This document shows, piece by piece, positions 7,962 to 16,871 of a stretch of DNA of 64,000 bases. Below the pieces are notes generated by a model that worked only from the letters and a program-made list of their open reading frames with translations, was not told where the DNA came from and ran no database searches. This DNA is from CAYSPT01 sp964432985. GTDB taxonomy: Bacteria; Muiribacteriota; CAYSPT01. Position 1 is the first letter of the stretch, and every line of letters begins with the position of its first letter. The position numbers and the translations under genes are program-made. The DNA lies in the NCBI GenBank assembly GCA_964432985.1, contig CAYSPT010000025.1, forward strand, positions 1 to 64,000, written 5' to 3'.

Positions 7962-10900
7962 ATGGACGCACTGGGAGAAATTCTGCTCGAGTTGGAAAAC
8001 CCTCTGGAAACAACCAGGGCCCGGGCGGTTATCAACCTGGTCAGATACAATCACGAAAAAGCCATTCCGCACCTGGAGCGGGCAGCGAACAAGGATGAGA
8101 GTCCCCAGGTCCGTTACCTGGCCCGAAAAGGGCTTAAACTACTGAGGGACCGGGCTCTGGAGGAAGACCAGGGACAGGGGAAAACCGAGTTTCTGGCGGC
8201 CGATGTAGCGCATGCCGTTTCCACGCTGGTCACCTCCGCCGACGCCAACGACCGGCGCAACGGATTCAAACTGGCGGCCAACCTCAACAACCCGGAACTC
8301 TACCCGATGCTCGAAGAAGCCTACGATAAGGAAGACGCCCTGTTTCTGAAACCGATGATGGTCCACATCATGGCCATAATCGGTGGGCAAAAGGCCCGCA
8401 GGCATGTGGAAGCGGCACTGGGTAGTCCCGAGCACCGTCTCCGCGCCTCAGCGGTGGAAGCCGCCGCCCTGCTGCAAGACAAAATGCTTCTGAACAAGGT
8501 TGTCCCCCTGCTCCGGGACGACGACCATCGGGTGGCGGCCAACGCCGCGTTGGCCCTGAAGGATTACGGTTCCATCCGGATGATGGAAACCCTTGACTCC
8601 ATGCTCGCGTCCGAGGACGTCAACCGGCGGGATTCGGCTGTCTATGCCCTGTCGGAAATGCGAGACGACATGTCATTGCCTCTCCTGGTCAAGGCTAGCC
8701 GCGACCCGGTCAAGAGCGTACGCGCCAAGGCGGAAAAGGGACTGGAGAACCTGGCGGCGGAAGGTTCTGTGCCCGCAGCGGAAATTCTCCAAAAGATCCG
8801 CTCGGAAGACGATGAAGATCTGACCGATTTCTTCGTCCTGGCCGGGGCCGATTCCGCTACCAGCTACCTGGCACACGAAGATTTCAGCGTTCGCCTCAAG
8901 GCGGTAAAGGACATCCTCAAAGCCGACGACCGTACAAGGCTTCCCGCCGTCAAGGAAGCCCTCGGCGCAGAGAGCGACACGTTTGTCAAATCTTCCCTGG
9001 TCCGGGCCATTGGAGAACTGGGAAGTGAAGATGATTTAGAGACCATTATCCCCTTTCTTATAGATCGTGAACCACGGGTCCGGGCCAACGCAGTGGAGGC
9101 CACCGGAATACTCACCAGCAGCGAGGAATGGCTGACTAAACTTCTCCCTTCCCTCAGGGACAGCAACAACCGGGTCAGAGCCAACGCCGCGGTTGCCCTC
9201 AAGGATTCCCACCCTCTGGAAGCAATGGGCACTCTCAGGGAAATGGCAGCGGAATCTGATGTGCGAATGAAGCTGAGCGCAGCCTATGCCTGTCTTGAAA
9301 TAGGCACCGATCCGGCGGCGGCCATCCTGGGAAACCTGGCCCGTGAGCGTGACCTGAGAGTATCAGAAAAAGCCCTCACCGCTCTAGCTATGCTGCAGGA
9401 TCGAGGGAACCAGGCCGCCAACCGTATAATAACCAAACTGGAGGAAACGCAGGAAGGGCTTATTTCCACGGATTCCTTCGTGGCGTTCGATGATGGTTCA
9501 GTCATCCAGCTGTCACCGGACTCGCCACCCGCGACCCTGGATGCCGGTCCTCCCCCGGCCGATGAAGCGTCCTTCGCCTCTTCCCTCAAGCTGGAGTACA
9601 ACCTGAAGGCCGGCGTTGAGCTTCCAAAACCGCTACCCTCTGAAGAAAGACCACCCTCCTCCCGTGAAAGAGTATTCGACGGGAGAGCTGATCATCCCAC
9701 TCTCACATCGGGTATCCGCACCCGCCTGGGTTCGAAAACAGACAAGTACGTCCTGGCCGGTGAAGTGGGCCGGGGCGGCATGGGAATCATCCTCAACGCC
9801 TTCGATACCGACATCCGCCGCGAGGTGGCCATGAAGATCATCACCGGACGCCGCAGCGAAGCCCGGGAGTTTTTGGAGCGGTTCGTTGAAGAAGCACAGG
9901 TCCAGGGGCAGCTCGAGCATCCCAATATATGTCCCGTCCACGACCTGGGAGTGGATCCCAACGGCCGCATCTACTTCACCATGAAGATGGTCAAGGGCTC
10001 TTCCCTGGCGGAAATGATCAAGGAGACCCGCCGGGACGAGTCAATGGAAGACCCGCGCTGGCTGACGGAAGTTTTGAACATCTTTTTGAAGATATGCGAC
10101 GGGATTGCCTTTTCCCACTCACGGGGAGTCATTCACCGCGACTTGAAACCCGACAACATCATGATTGGAGACTTCGGGGAGGTCTACGTCATGGATTGGG
10201 GGCTGGCCAAAATAGTGGGAACGGAAGACGTTCACCATGACGAATTGATAATTACCGACCGCTCGGAAAACGTGCTGGAGATGAAAACCATGACCGGTTC
10301 CGTGGTGGGAACACCGGCCTATATGCCACCCGAGCAGTCGAAAGGCGTCGTGGAGGAGATGGATGAGCGTTCCGATATCTACTCCCTGGGGGCGCTGCTG
10401 TACGAGCTGCTCACCCTCGAGCATCCTTTCACGGGGAAAACCCCCTGGGACATCATGGAGAAGGTCAACTCCGAGCAGCCTGAACCACCGGGTTTGCGGA
10501 CTCCCCAGCGCCGTATACCGCCGGAACTGGACGCGGTAGTGCTCAAATGCCTGGAAAAGGACAAGGACGACCGGTACCAGTCAGTGCGGGAACTCAAGCA
10601 GGAAATTGAACTTTTCCTGTCCGGGAGGCCCATCGGGGCCATGGAGTACAGCCTGTGGCAGGTCTGCAAGAAGTGGGTCGGGCGCAACCGGGTGCTGGCC
10701 TCCTCCATCCTGGCGGTGCTGCTGGTCATTGTAACGTCTGCAGCAGTGGCCTATTTCAACATGTCCCGGTCCAGGACAAGCGAGGCAAACGCCCGGGTGC
10801 AGGCGGAACAACAGAAACAAATCGCCGAGAAAAACGAGCAGGCGGCCAAGGAAGCACAGAATCAGACCGAAAAGCAATGGGCCAGGGCCGAAGTACAGAA

Positions 10901-13004
10901 ACGGGAAGCGGACAAGCTGCGGGCGCAGGCCTTCGAGCAGAAAAAGAAAGCCGAGCAGAACCGCGAACTGGCGGAGACAAAAATGCGGGAAGCCCAGGTA
11001 CAGATGACCATTGCCCAGAAAAACCTCCTGGAAAGCAGGCTAAGTCAGGCACGGTTTCTGAGCGAGCGTAATGAGCCCGGTGAGGCGGTCAAAGAACTGC
11101 GCGCTATCCGGCAGGACATGGAAGACCACCTGGTTCCCCCGTTCCCCTTCGTGGATCTCCTCACCTGGAAAGCCAGTCACATCGATGGACGTTCCATACG
11201 CGTAGTGGACGCTCTTGAGAAGCATATTGCTTTGAAGGGCCCGATCTCCTGCGTTGCCATCAACCCGGCCGGTACCATGGCAGCGGCAGGAGACAGCACC
11301 GGCCGGTTGGTCATCTGGGACCTTGAAAAAAAATCGGCCAGTGTTTTGAAACAACACGATAATTCCATCACCGGCCTGACATTCAGCCCCGACGGAAAAC
11401 GGCTCGCTTTCGGCGACACCAACCTGACGGTCAGCCTCTGGGATGTCGCAGCCGGGAAGTTGCTCTTTGATATCGTTCCCCACCTCGAGATAACAGCCAA
11501 CCAATTCCAGGACACCATCAATACTCTGGCCTTCAGCCCCGATGGAAAAGTCCTGGCCTTCGGCACCACCTGCGACACCCTGGTGCACCTGTATGATCTT
11601 GAGCACAACCGCGAGTTGGAAGCGCTCACCGGACACCTGGAGTGTGTATACTCGGTAGCGTTCAGTCCCGACGGACGTCTGCTGGCGTCGGGAAGCCGTG
11701 ACAAACAACTGACCGTCTGGGACATGNNNNNNNNNNNNNNNNNNNNNNNNNNNNNNNNNNNNNNNNNNNNNNNNNNNNNNNNNNNNNNNNNNNNNNNNNN
11801 NNNNNNNNNNNNNNNNNNNNNNNNNNGGTTCTGGGACCTGATAGAGAATGAGGAGATGGCATCATTCAAGGAACATGTTCTCAATGGCCAGAAAAAACGT
11901 GTCAACTCAGTCGTCTTTTCCCCTGACGGCCGCCGCGTTCTGTCGGGAGGAGCGGACGGCTCGGTGAAGCTCTGGTCACTCGAGCCCGGGCAGCATCTGA
12001 GGACGTTCTCCATCTCCACCTTCAACGTAGCCAGGCTGGCCTTCAGCCCGGACAGCAAAACCCTGGCGGTGGGAACCCGCGCGGACCTGCTCGTGCCCAT
12101 TCTCCTGCTCGATATCGATACGGGGGAATGGCGGGGAAATCTGGCCGGTCACTCCGGAAGCGCCGAAGCCCTGGATTTCAGCCCCGACGGGAAACTGCTG
12201 GCTTCCGGCGGCAAGAACAGCACGTTTAGAATCTGGAAGTTGCCGGAGCAGAGCTGCCTGGCCGCGGTCAACATTGAAAAAGAGCGTCCGGAAGAAACCA
12301 TATCCATCCTGTTTGGGAAAGTCCTTTCGCGATATGTCACCGGTTCGGTGCAAACCCACCAGGACCTGGTGTGTGACGTCTCGTTCAGCCCCGACGGGAA
12401 ACTGGTAGCGGCCGGGGTCAGCAATGGTATGATCAAGTTCTGGGACGTGGCCGAACAGAAGATCACCCATACCTACACCGACTGCAAGGCCGCTATTACC
12501 ACGGCCACATTCAGCCCCAGGGGGCACCTTCTGGCCGCCGCTGGCTGGGAAAATGACATATTTTTGTGGGATACCCGGACGAACAAGTTGATAACCCGCT
12601 TGAAGGGACACAGCCAGCCCGTCAGATTCATCACTTTCAGCGCAGATGGCAGACTGTTGGCTTCCACAAGCTTAGATGGTACCATCATGCTCTGGGATAT
12701 TGACAAGATGCAGGGTGTGGGTATCTTCAGAGGGCATGTGGAAGGCGTCAGGACAGCCGCCTTCAGCCCCGACGGGCGGCTTCTGGCCACGGGCAGCATG
12801 GATTCCAACATTATGCTCTGGGATGTCCGCACAAAGCAGCACCTGTTTACCCTCAAGGGACACCAGGGCATCGTCGTGTCGGTGGTGTTCAGCCCCGACG
12901 GCAGGCTGATGGCCTCGGGAGGATTCGACCACACGGTAAAAATCTGGCAGTTCGGTGACGCTCTCAAACCGTTCGATGTCGAGTGGACACCGATACCAAA
13001 GTAA
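7962..13004 (+). CDS. Transmembrane Ser/Thr protein kinase with N-terminal HEAT repeats and C-terminal WD40 propeller
   Basis: The product (about 1,680 residues, including an unsequenced stretch) starts with HEAT-type helical repeats to about residue 490 (RVRANAALALKD-like units). A Hanks-type kinase follows: GRGGMG loop near residue 600, catalytic Lys K625 in VAMKII, HRDLKPDN (H725-N732) and DWG in place of DFG (D745-G747), a variant common in bacterial kinases. A transmembrane helix lies at about 911-933, then a Gln/Glu/Lys/Ala coiled coil to about 1026 and WD40 blades to the end. The cytoplasmic kinase thus has its propeller across the membrane. ATG 7962 is chosen over TTG 7926; neither has a good ribosome binding site. 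The 100-N gap falls in a blade and happens to keep the frame. Phosphorylation targets are not shown. Confidence 0.93.
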   Translation: MDALGEILLELENPLETTRARAVINLVRYNHEKAIPHLERAANKDESPQVRYLARKGLKLLRDRALEEDQGQGKTEFLAADVAHAVSTLVTSADANDRRNGFKLAANLNNPELYPMLEEAYDKEDALFLKPMMVHIMAIIGGQKARRHVEAALGSPEHRLRASAVEAAALLQDKMLLNKVVPLLRDDDHRVAANAALALKDYGSIRMMETLDSMLASEDVNRRDSAVYALSEMRDDMSLPLLVKASRDPVKSVRAKAEKGLENLAAEGSVPAAEILQKIRSEDDEDLTDFFVLAGADSATSYLAHEDFSVRLKAVKDILKADDRTRLPAVKEALGAESDTFVKSSLVRAIGELGSEDDLETIIPFLIDREPRVRANAVEATGILTSSEEWLTKLLPSLRDSNNRVRANAAVALKDSHPLEAMGTLREMAAESDVRMKLSAAYACLEIGTDPAAAILGNLARERDLRVSEKALTALAMLQDRGNQAANRIITKLEETQEGLISTDSFVAFDDGSVIQLSPDSPPATLDAGPPPADEASFASSLKLEYNLKAGVELPKPLPSEERPPSSRERVFDGRADHPTLTSGIRTRLGSKTDKYVLAGEVGRGGMGIILNAFDTDIRREVAMKIITGRRSEAREFLERFVEEAQVQGQLEHPNICPVHDLGVDPNGRIYFTMKMVKGSSLAEMIKETRRDESMEDPRWLTEVLNIFLKICDGIAFSHSRGVIHRDLKPDNIMIGDFGEVYVMDWGLAKIVGTEDVHHDELIITDRSENVLEMKTMTGSVVGTPAYMPPEQSKGVVEEMDERSDIYSLGALLYELLTLEHPFTGKTPWDIMEKVNSEQPEPPGLRTPQRRIPPELDAVVLKCLEKDKDDRYQSVRELKQEIELFLSGRPIGAMEYSLWQVCKKWVGRNRVLASSILAVLLVIVTSAAVAYFNMSRSRTSEANARVQAEQQKQIAEKNEQAAKEAQNQTEKQWARAEVQKREADKLRAQAFEQKKKAEQNRELAETKMREAQVQMTIAQKNLLESRLSQARFLSERNEPGEAVKELRAIRQDMEDHLVPPFPFVDLLTWKASHIDGRSIRVVDALEKHIALKGPISCVAINPAGTMAAAGDSTGRLVIWDLEKKSASVLKQHDNSITGLTFSPDGKRLAFGDTNLTVSLWDVAAGKLLFDIVPHLEITANQFQDTINTLAFSPDGKVLAFGTTCDTLVHLYDLEHNRELEALTGHLECVYSVAFSPDGRLLASGSRDKQLTVWDMXXXXXXXXXXXXXXXXXXXXXXXXXXXXXXXXXXFWDLIENEEMASFKEHVLNGQKKRVNSVVFSPDGRRVLSGGADGSVKLWSLEPGQHLRTFSISTFNVARLAFSPDSKTLAVGTRADLLVPILLLDIDTGEWRGNLAGHSGSAEALDFSPDGKLLASGGKNSTFRIWKLPEQSCLAAVNIEKERPEETISILFGKVLSRYVTGSVQTHQDLVCDVSFSPDGKLVAAGVSNGMIKFWDVAEQKITHTYTDCKAAITTATFSPRGHLLAAAGWENDIFLWDTRTNKLITRLKGHSQPVRFITFSADGRLLASTSLDGTIMLWDIDKMQGVGIFRGHVEGVRTAAFSPDGRLLATGSMDSNIMLWDVRTKQHLFTLKGHQGIVVSVVFSPDGRLMASGGFDHTVKIWQFGDALKPFDVEWTPIPK
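11727..11826. other. Assembly gap (100 N) inside a WD40 blade
   Basis: Exactly 100 Ns, the usual placeholder for a gap of unknown size. It sits in near-identical WD40-coding DNA (FSPDGR-type blades), so repeat collapse is the likely cause. The true number of blades is unknown. Confidence 0.95.
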
Positions 13005-13026
13005 CTTTTCAGGAGATGATACCGCT

Positions 13027-14154
13027 ATGTACACCGAAGATGAAATCGAAGCCATCGTTTCAGAAAACCAGTACATGAAGAACAAGCTGCGGCTCCTGGA
13101 GGGAGGACTTCCGGGAGGATCGATGTTTTCCGTGTCCAGGAGGCGGAAGGACGCCAAGTCCATTTCCGGCCTCAAAGAGGCCTATATGGTGTTTGACCGG
13201 CACCAGATCATAGTTCAGGTCAACTCGAAAATGTGCCAGCTTCTGGGTGTCAGCAAAGAGGATGTCATCGAAAGAAAGACCATCTCCGATATAGACAACA
13301 TACCCTGGGCTCCAAGCATTTTCGGTACGCTCATACAGGAATCGAAAATGGCCGGACAGGAAATCGAGTTTGAAATCGAACAGGAAACCATCGGTACCGG
13401 GAAGAAGTGGTACACCTTCAGAATGATGGCTTCCAGTTCCGGCGGGACGGTGGTGGTTGATGATGTCAGCGAGAAAAAGAACATTCTGGCCAGCTTCAGC
13501 CGGTATGTTTCTCCCACACTCATCGAGAAGATGCAGGACATGGAAGAGGACTTTTTCCGGACCGACCGCTATGTCATGACCGTCCTGTTCGCCGATTTGC
13601 GTGGATTCACCACGGTCTGTTCCCGACTTTCCCCGGACGATGTGAAACAGATGATAAACGAGTTTCTGACCGCCGCCATCGATGTCATCGACCTGCATGG
13701 TGCTACGGTAGACAAGATTGTCGGGGATGAAGTGATGGCCCTGTTCGGTGCTCCAATTCGCTACGAGGACCACGCTCTGCGGGCACTGGAGGTGGCTATC
13801 GAGCTGCAAAAAACCCATAAACGGGTGATCAACCGGTGGGAATCCAGAGGACTCCAGGCCCCTCCCCTGGGAGTGGGCATAAACTCGGGAGATATGGTGG
13901 TTGGCAATATCGGGTGCAACACCCGGGTCGATTACACGGTGCTGGGGCACAATGTCAACCTGGCCGCCCGCCTCTGCTCCCACGCCGGTGGAGGAGAAAT
14001 CCTGGTGTCTATGCAGACCGTGGAGGCGGTTAAACGCTACCTTAAAACCCATCCCGACACCACGCCGCCGCCATTGAACTTCAAGAAAGCAGGCGAGATC
14101 AAGGTCAAGGGAGTCGGTACGCCGGTCCCGGTGGTCAAACTGTTGACGCAATGA
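13027..14154 (+). CDS. PAS-domain class III adenylate/guanylate cyclase
   Basis: The 375-residue protein starts with a short coiled coil, followed by a PAS-like domain at about residues 45-155 (AYMVFDRHQIIVQVNSKM, ending in VVDDVSEKK) and a linker FSRYVSPTLIEKM typical of cyclases. The catalytic domain has VLFADLRGFTT (metal 1), VDKIVGDEVMALFGAP (metal 2) and VDYTVLGHNVNLAARL, which keeps both the Asn and the Arg of the transition-state pair. It should make cAMP or cGMP in the cytoplasm. An AGGAG 12 bases before ATG 13027 sets the start, 22 bases after the kinase gene, so the two are likely one operon. The double cNMP-binding protein at 17865 is a possible reader of the product. Confidence 0.9.
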   Translation: MYTEDEIEAIVSENQYMKNKLRLLEGGLPGGSMFSVSRRRKDAKSISGLKEAYMVFDRHQIIVQVNSKMCQLLGVSKEDVIERKTISDIDNIPWAPSIFGTLIQESKMAGQEIEFEIEQETIGTGKKWYTFRMMASSSGGTVVVDDVSEKKNILASFSRYVSPTLIEKMQDMEEDFFRTDRYVMTVLFADLRGFTTVCSRLSPDDVKQMINEFLTAAIDVIDLHGATVDKIVGDEVMALFGAPIRYEDHALRALEVAIELQKTHKRVINRWESRGLQAPPLGVGINSGDMVVGNIGCNTRVDYTVLGHNVNLAARLCSHAGGGEILVSMQTVEAVKRYLKTHPDTTPPPLNFKKAGEIKVKGVGTPVPVVKLLTQ

Positions 14155-14270
14155 ATACGTGTGTGTGTCCACTGTGCGGAACATCGTTTAAAAGTGAAAT
14201 GACGCTGGAAGCACACCAGCAGCTTCGCCGGGAAACACACTGGTTTACCTTGAATACTCGGTCGCATTGA
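14151..14270 (+). CDS. Possible 39-residue zinc-finger-like protein, start overlapping the cyclase stop
   Basis: ATG 14151 overlaps the cyclase TGA in an ATGA junction, the classical arrangement for translational coupling. The 39 residues contain CPLCGTSF, then an EAH and an RETH, giving C-x2-C-x12-H-x7-H; the second His spacing is longer than in ordinary C2H2 fingers. A longer protein with CPECG...GGH...H and a coiled coil lies at 42610, so the genome does use such fingers. The ORF ends about 110 bases before an assembly gap, so truncation by misassembly is possible. Confidence 0.4.
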   Translation: MNTCVCPLCGTSFKSEMTLEAHQQLRRETHWFTLNTRSH

Positions 14271-14379
14271 CACTTGATTTGATAACCTCCACAGGAATCT
14301 GCCACCATAGTTTCCACATGGACGATTCGGCTTGATGCCGCACGCCGGCGCTGTACGATGGTCCTTTTGACGGAAATCT
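14271..14379. other. Pre-gap sequence without a supported gene
   Basis: These 109 bases should hold the start of the M29 aminopeptidase gene if the scaffold were seamless, but no frame reads like its N-terminus. Either the gap is much longer than 100 bases or the contig end is unreliable. Confidence 0.5.
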
Positions 14380-14479
14380 NNNNNNNNNNNNNNNNNNNNN
14401 NNNNNNNNNNNNNNNNNNNNNNNNNNNNNNNNNNNNNNNNNNNNNNNNNNNNNNNNNNNNNNNNNNNNNNNNNNNNNNN
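14380..14479. other. Assembly gap (100 N) removing the aminopeptidase start
   Basis: Exactly 100 Ns. The frame right of it is coding from the first known base, and about 75-110 residues of the aminopeptidase are absent, more than 100 bases can hold. The gap size is therefore a placeholder. Confidence 0.95.
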
Positions 14480-15370
14480 CTGGAGCATGTCAGTGAGTAC
14501 GCCCGGTTCACCGCTTCATTCTTCGATGCCTATCTCACCATCCTTGGGGGGTACAACACGAAATCACTCTCCAACGTGGACCCGGCCAAGATGTCGTACC
14601 ACGCCAAGGCCAACGAATCCGTCAGCACTATCCAACAGGAACGCATGGCAAATGATGAAATAAAGATTTGCGCCACCCAGTTTCCTACCTACGCCAGCGC
14701 CCAGGATGCCTGCATGTCATATTTCCGCTACGCGGAGTTCGTCTTCCAGGCCTGCTTTCTGAACGATGAAAATCCCATTCAGTCCTGGCAGAACCTGGCC
14801 AAATGGCAGTCAAAAATAATCAACTATCTGTCTACCAAAGACCAGATCCGCGTGGTGGCCCGAGACACCGACCTGACAATGCGCACCAAGGGTCGCACGT
14901 GGGTGAATTGCGACGGCAAGGTGAATTTTCCGGACGGAGAAGTCTTTACCGGTCCAATTGAAAACAGCGTGAACGGGAAAATACGGTTTACGTTTCCCGG
15001 AATCTACATGGGGCGGGAGATTGAAGACATCTACCTGGAATTCAAGGACGGCAAGGCGGTCAAAGCCCTGGCCGGAGTCGGGCAGGACGTACTGCTGGCT
15101 CAGTTGAATTCAGACAAAGGCGCCCGTTACGTGGGAGAATTCGCTATCGGCACCAATTACGGCATCGACCGTTTCACCAAGAACATGCTGTTCGACGAGA
15201 AAATAGGCGGAACCATCCACCTGGCCATGGGTATGAGCATACCCGTTAGCGGCGGGGTAAATCAGTCGGTCATTCACTGGGACATGCTCTGTAACATGAA
15301 GGACGGCGGAGAGCTCTACGCCGACGGTGAACTATTCTACAAAAACGGCTCGTTTACCAAGGAGTTTTGA
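14480..15370 (+). CDS. M29-family aminopeptidase, N-terminus lost in the gap
   Basis: The 296 visible residues match the thermophilic-aminopeptidase (M29, AmpS/AmpT) family, dinuclear metal enzymes that remove N-terminal residues from peptides in the cytoplasm. Family landmarks: EHVSEYARF near the left edge, GPIENSVNGKIRFTFPG, the acid-rich GEFAIGTNYGI, then GTIHLAMGMS and IHWDM supplying the metal-binding His-x-Asp pair. Family members have about 370-410 residues, so roughly a quarter is missing. The gene ends 17 bases before the next start, suggesting one operon with 15388 and 16029. Confidence 0.88.
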   Translation: MEHVSEYARFTASFFDAYLTILGGYNTKSLSNVDPAKMSYHAKANESVSTIQQERMANDEIKICATQFPTYASAQDACMSYFRYAEFVFQACFLNDENPIQSWQNLAKWQSKIINYLSTKDQIRVVARDTDLTMRTKGRTWVNCDGKVNFPDGEVFTGPIENSVNGKIRFTFPGIYMGREIEDIYLEFKDGKAVKALAGVGQDVLLAQLNSDKGARYVGEFAIGTNYGIDRFTKNMLFDEKIGGTIHLAMGMSIPVSGGVNQSVIHWDMLCNMKDGGELYADGELFYKNGSFTKEF

Positions 15371-15387
15371 AAGGAGCACTAATCAGT

Positions 15388-16008
15388 ATGGATATTACCG
15401 TCAACGGTAAGGAAAGCGGCCTGACGATCAATGATCCGAAAACTATCGGAGAACTGGTCAGTACCCTGGTCATGGAAGTATCGAAGAATGACCAGGTCAT
15501 AACCAACCTCAAGATCAACGACATCGAGATTCCCATCCAGGCCTCGATGCAAACGGTTGAAAATCTCGATCCCAGCTGCACCGTGGTTATAGAAACCAGC
15601 AATCCCCGGCTGCTTGCCCTGGAAGCCCTGTCGATGATGCCGGACTTCGCCTCTTCCAGAGAAGAAAGCCTGACGGAAATCGTCGACATGCTCAGGACGC
15701 AGAAGGTCATCGACGCGATGGAGCTTTTTTCTCCGGTGATCGACGACTTCAAATGGCTGAGCGTGGTTCTTTCCAGCATGGATGCAGTGCTGGGTCTCGA
15801 CCTGAGCGTTCTCGAACTCTCGGATGCCGTGGTGAGCGATAAACGTGACAAGCTGTTCTTTGTTTTCCAGGAGATTCTCGATTCGTTGGAAATGGAAGAT
15901 TATATTCTCCTGGCTGATCTTCTGGAGTATGAGTTGAAAGAAGAGCTCGCCTACTGGCGGGAGATAGCTCCAGTGTTGCTGCTCATGGCCCAGCGGCCGT
16001 CCAACTGA
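15388..16008 (+). CDS. Hypothetical protein, 206 residues
   Basis: Not recognised. ATG 15388 is chosen because AAAGGAG lies about 11 bases upstream, just behind the aminopeptidase stop. The first 80 residues alternate strand-like and helical stretches (MDITVNGKESGLTI, then VVIETSNP) as in small ubiquitin-like or ThiS-like folds; the rest is predicted all-helical and acidic, ending in LLLMAQRPSN. No Cys, no membrane helix and no catalytic motif is visible. It sits between the aminopeptidase and a nitroreductase with short gaps and is probably cotranscribed with both. Confidence 0.75.
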   Translation: MDITVNGKESGLTINDPKTIGELVSTLVMEVSKNDQVITNLKINDIEIPIQASMQTVENLDPSCTVVIETSNPRLLALEALSMMPDFASSREESLTEIVDMLRTQKVIDAMELFSPVIDDFKWLSVVLSSMDAVLGLDLSVLELSDAVVSDKRDKLFFVFQEILDSLEMEDYILLADLLEYELKEELAYWREIAPVLLLMAQRPSN

Positions 16009-16028
16009 AATGATACCGGAGGTACCCC

Positions 16029-16538
16029 GTGGAAACAATGGAAGCGCTGTTCACCCGGAGAAGCATTCGAAAATATACCCCCGACTCACTTACGGACGAG
16101 CAGATACAGCTGCTATTAAAAACTGCCATGAGTGCTCCCAACGCCCTGGGAAACCGGCCGTGGCATTTTGTAGTCATCACTGACAGAGACATCCTTCAAC
16201 GTATTCCCGGCGTTCATCCCCACGCAGGTATGATCGCCGCCGCCCCGGCGGCCGTACTGGTCTGCGGAGACCTCTCCTTAAAGCGAAGCGAAGCCTGGTG
16301 GTCGCAGGACTGCTCTGCCGCCACGGAAAACATACTTATCGCCGCGGCCGCCATGGGGCTGGGAGCCGTGTGGCTCGGTGTGTATCCCCGGGAGGACCGG
16401 GTAAACGGGCTGCGGGAACTGTTGGGCATTCCGGACCATATAGTGCCGTTTTCGCTCATCCCCATCGGATATCCAGCTGAGAAGAAGGAGCCGAATGATC
16501 GGTACGAAGCGGACAAGGTGCACGTAAATAGCTGGTAA
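16029..16538 (+). CDS. Nitroreductase-family flavoprotein
   Basis: A 169-residue single-domain nitroreductase: FTRRSIRKYTPDSL is the FMN-phosphate-binding start, SAPNALGNRPWHFVVI the second flavin contact, and AAAAMGLGAVWLGVYP plus SLIPIGYPAEKK the C-terminal family motifs. Such homodimers move hydride from NAD(P)H through FMN to quinone-, nitro- or enone-type acceptors; the physiological substrate cannot be told. GTG 16029 is preferred because GGAGG lies seven bases before it, while the ATG at 16038 would be 16 bases away. Confidence 0.9.
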   Translation: METMEALFTRRSIRKYTPDSLTDEQIQLLLKTAMSAPNALGNRPWHFVVITDRDILQRIPGVHPHAGMIAAAPAAVLVCGDLSLKRSEAWWSQDCSAATENILIAAAAMGLGAVWLGVYPREDRVNGLRELLGIPDHIVPFSLIPIGYPAEKKEPNDRYEADKVHVNSW

Positions 16539-16541
16539 TAC

Positions 16542-16568
16542 ATAAGCACGCTTATAGTATTTTTTTTA
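16542..16568 (+). terminator. Weak hairpin plus T-run after the nitroreductase gene
   Basis: ATAAGC and GCTTAT (16542-16555) enclose two bases, so only four or five pairs can form; nine Ts follow at 16560-16567. A plausible but weak intrinsic terminator. Confidence 0.4.
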
Positions 16569-16871
16569 CGGAGCGCTCACGGCGCTCGCATATGACAGGT
16601 AGTGTATCTCTACGGGGACCGCTCACTCCGCTGATTATGAAAATCTCTGTCCTTTCCACGCTCACAGAGTCGAGGGCGGGAACGCAAACCTTGAACGATG
16701 AGATGTAATGTTGTGGGTGTAACGGTTATGAACGAGAAGATACCCAAGAATATCCTCACTTTCTACTAGTTTGTAGGACATGGTCTTCTATTCGCTTCGC
16801 TGTTGCTTCGCAAAGCGCTCGCTCAACGGATACTTTACACTGAACGCATGTAGAATCGCATGATACTTGTA
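16569..16871. other. Intergenic stretch between convergent genes
   Basis: About 300 bases with no supported gene. They contain short GC-rich inverted pieces (GAGCGC with GCGCTC near 16570-16588, and CGCTTCGCTGTTGC near 16795) but no recognisable RNA or mobile element. Confidence 0.4.

Noticed and set aside
11220..13000. DNA repeat or mobile element in the WD40 region
   Set aside because: The repeated DNA is explained by the FSPDG-type blades of the protein.
13060..14184. 374-codon minus-strand frame opposite the PAS-cyclase
   Set aside because: The plus strand encodes an intact class III cyclase; the opposite frame is an artefact of base composition.
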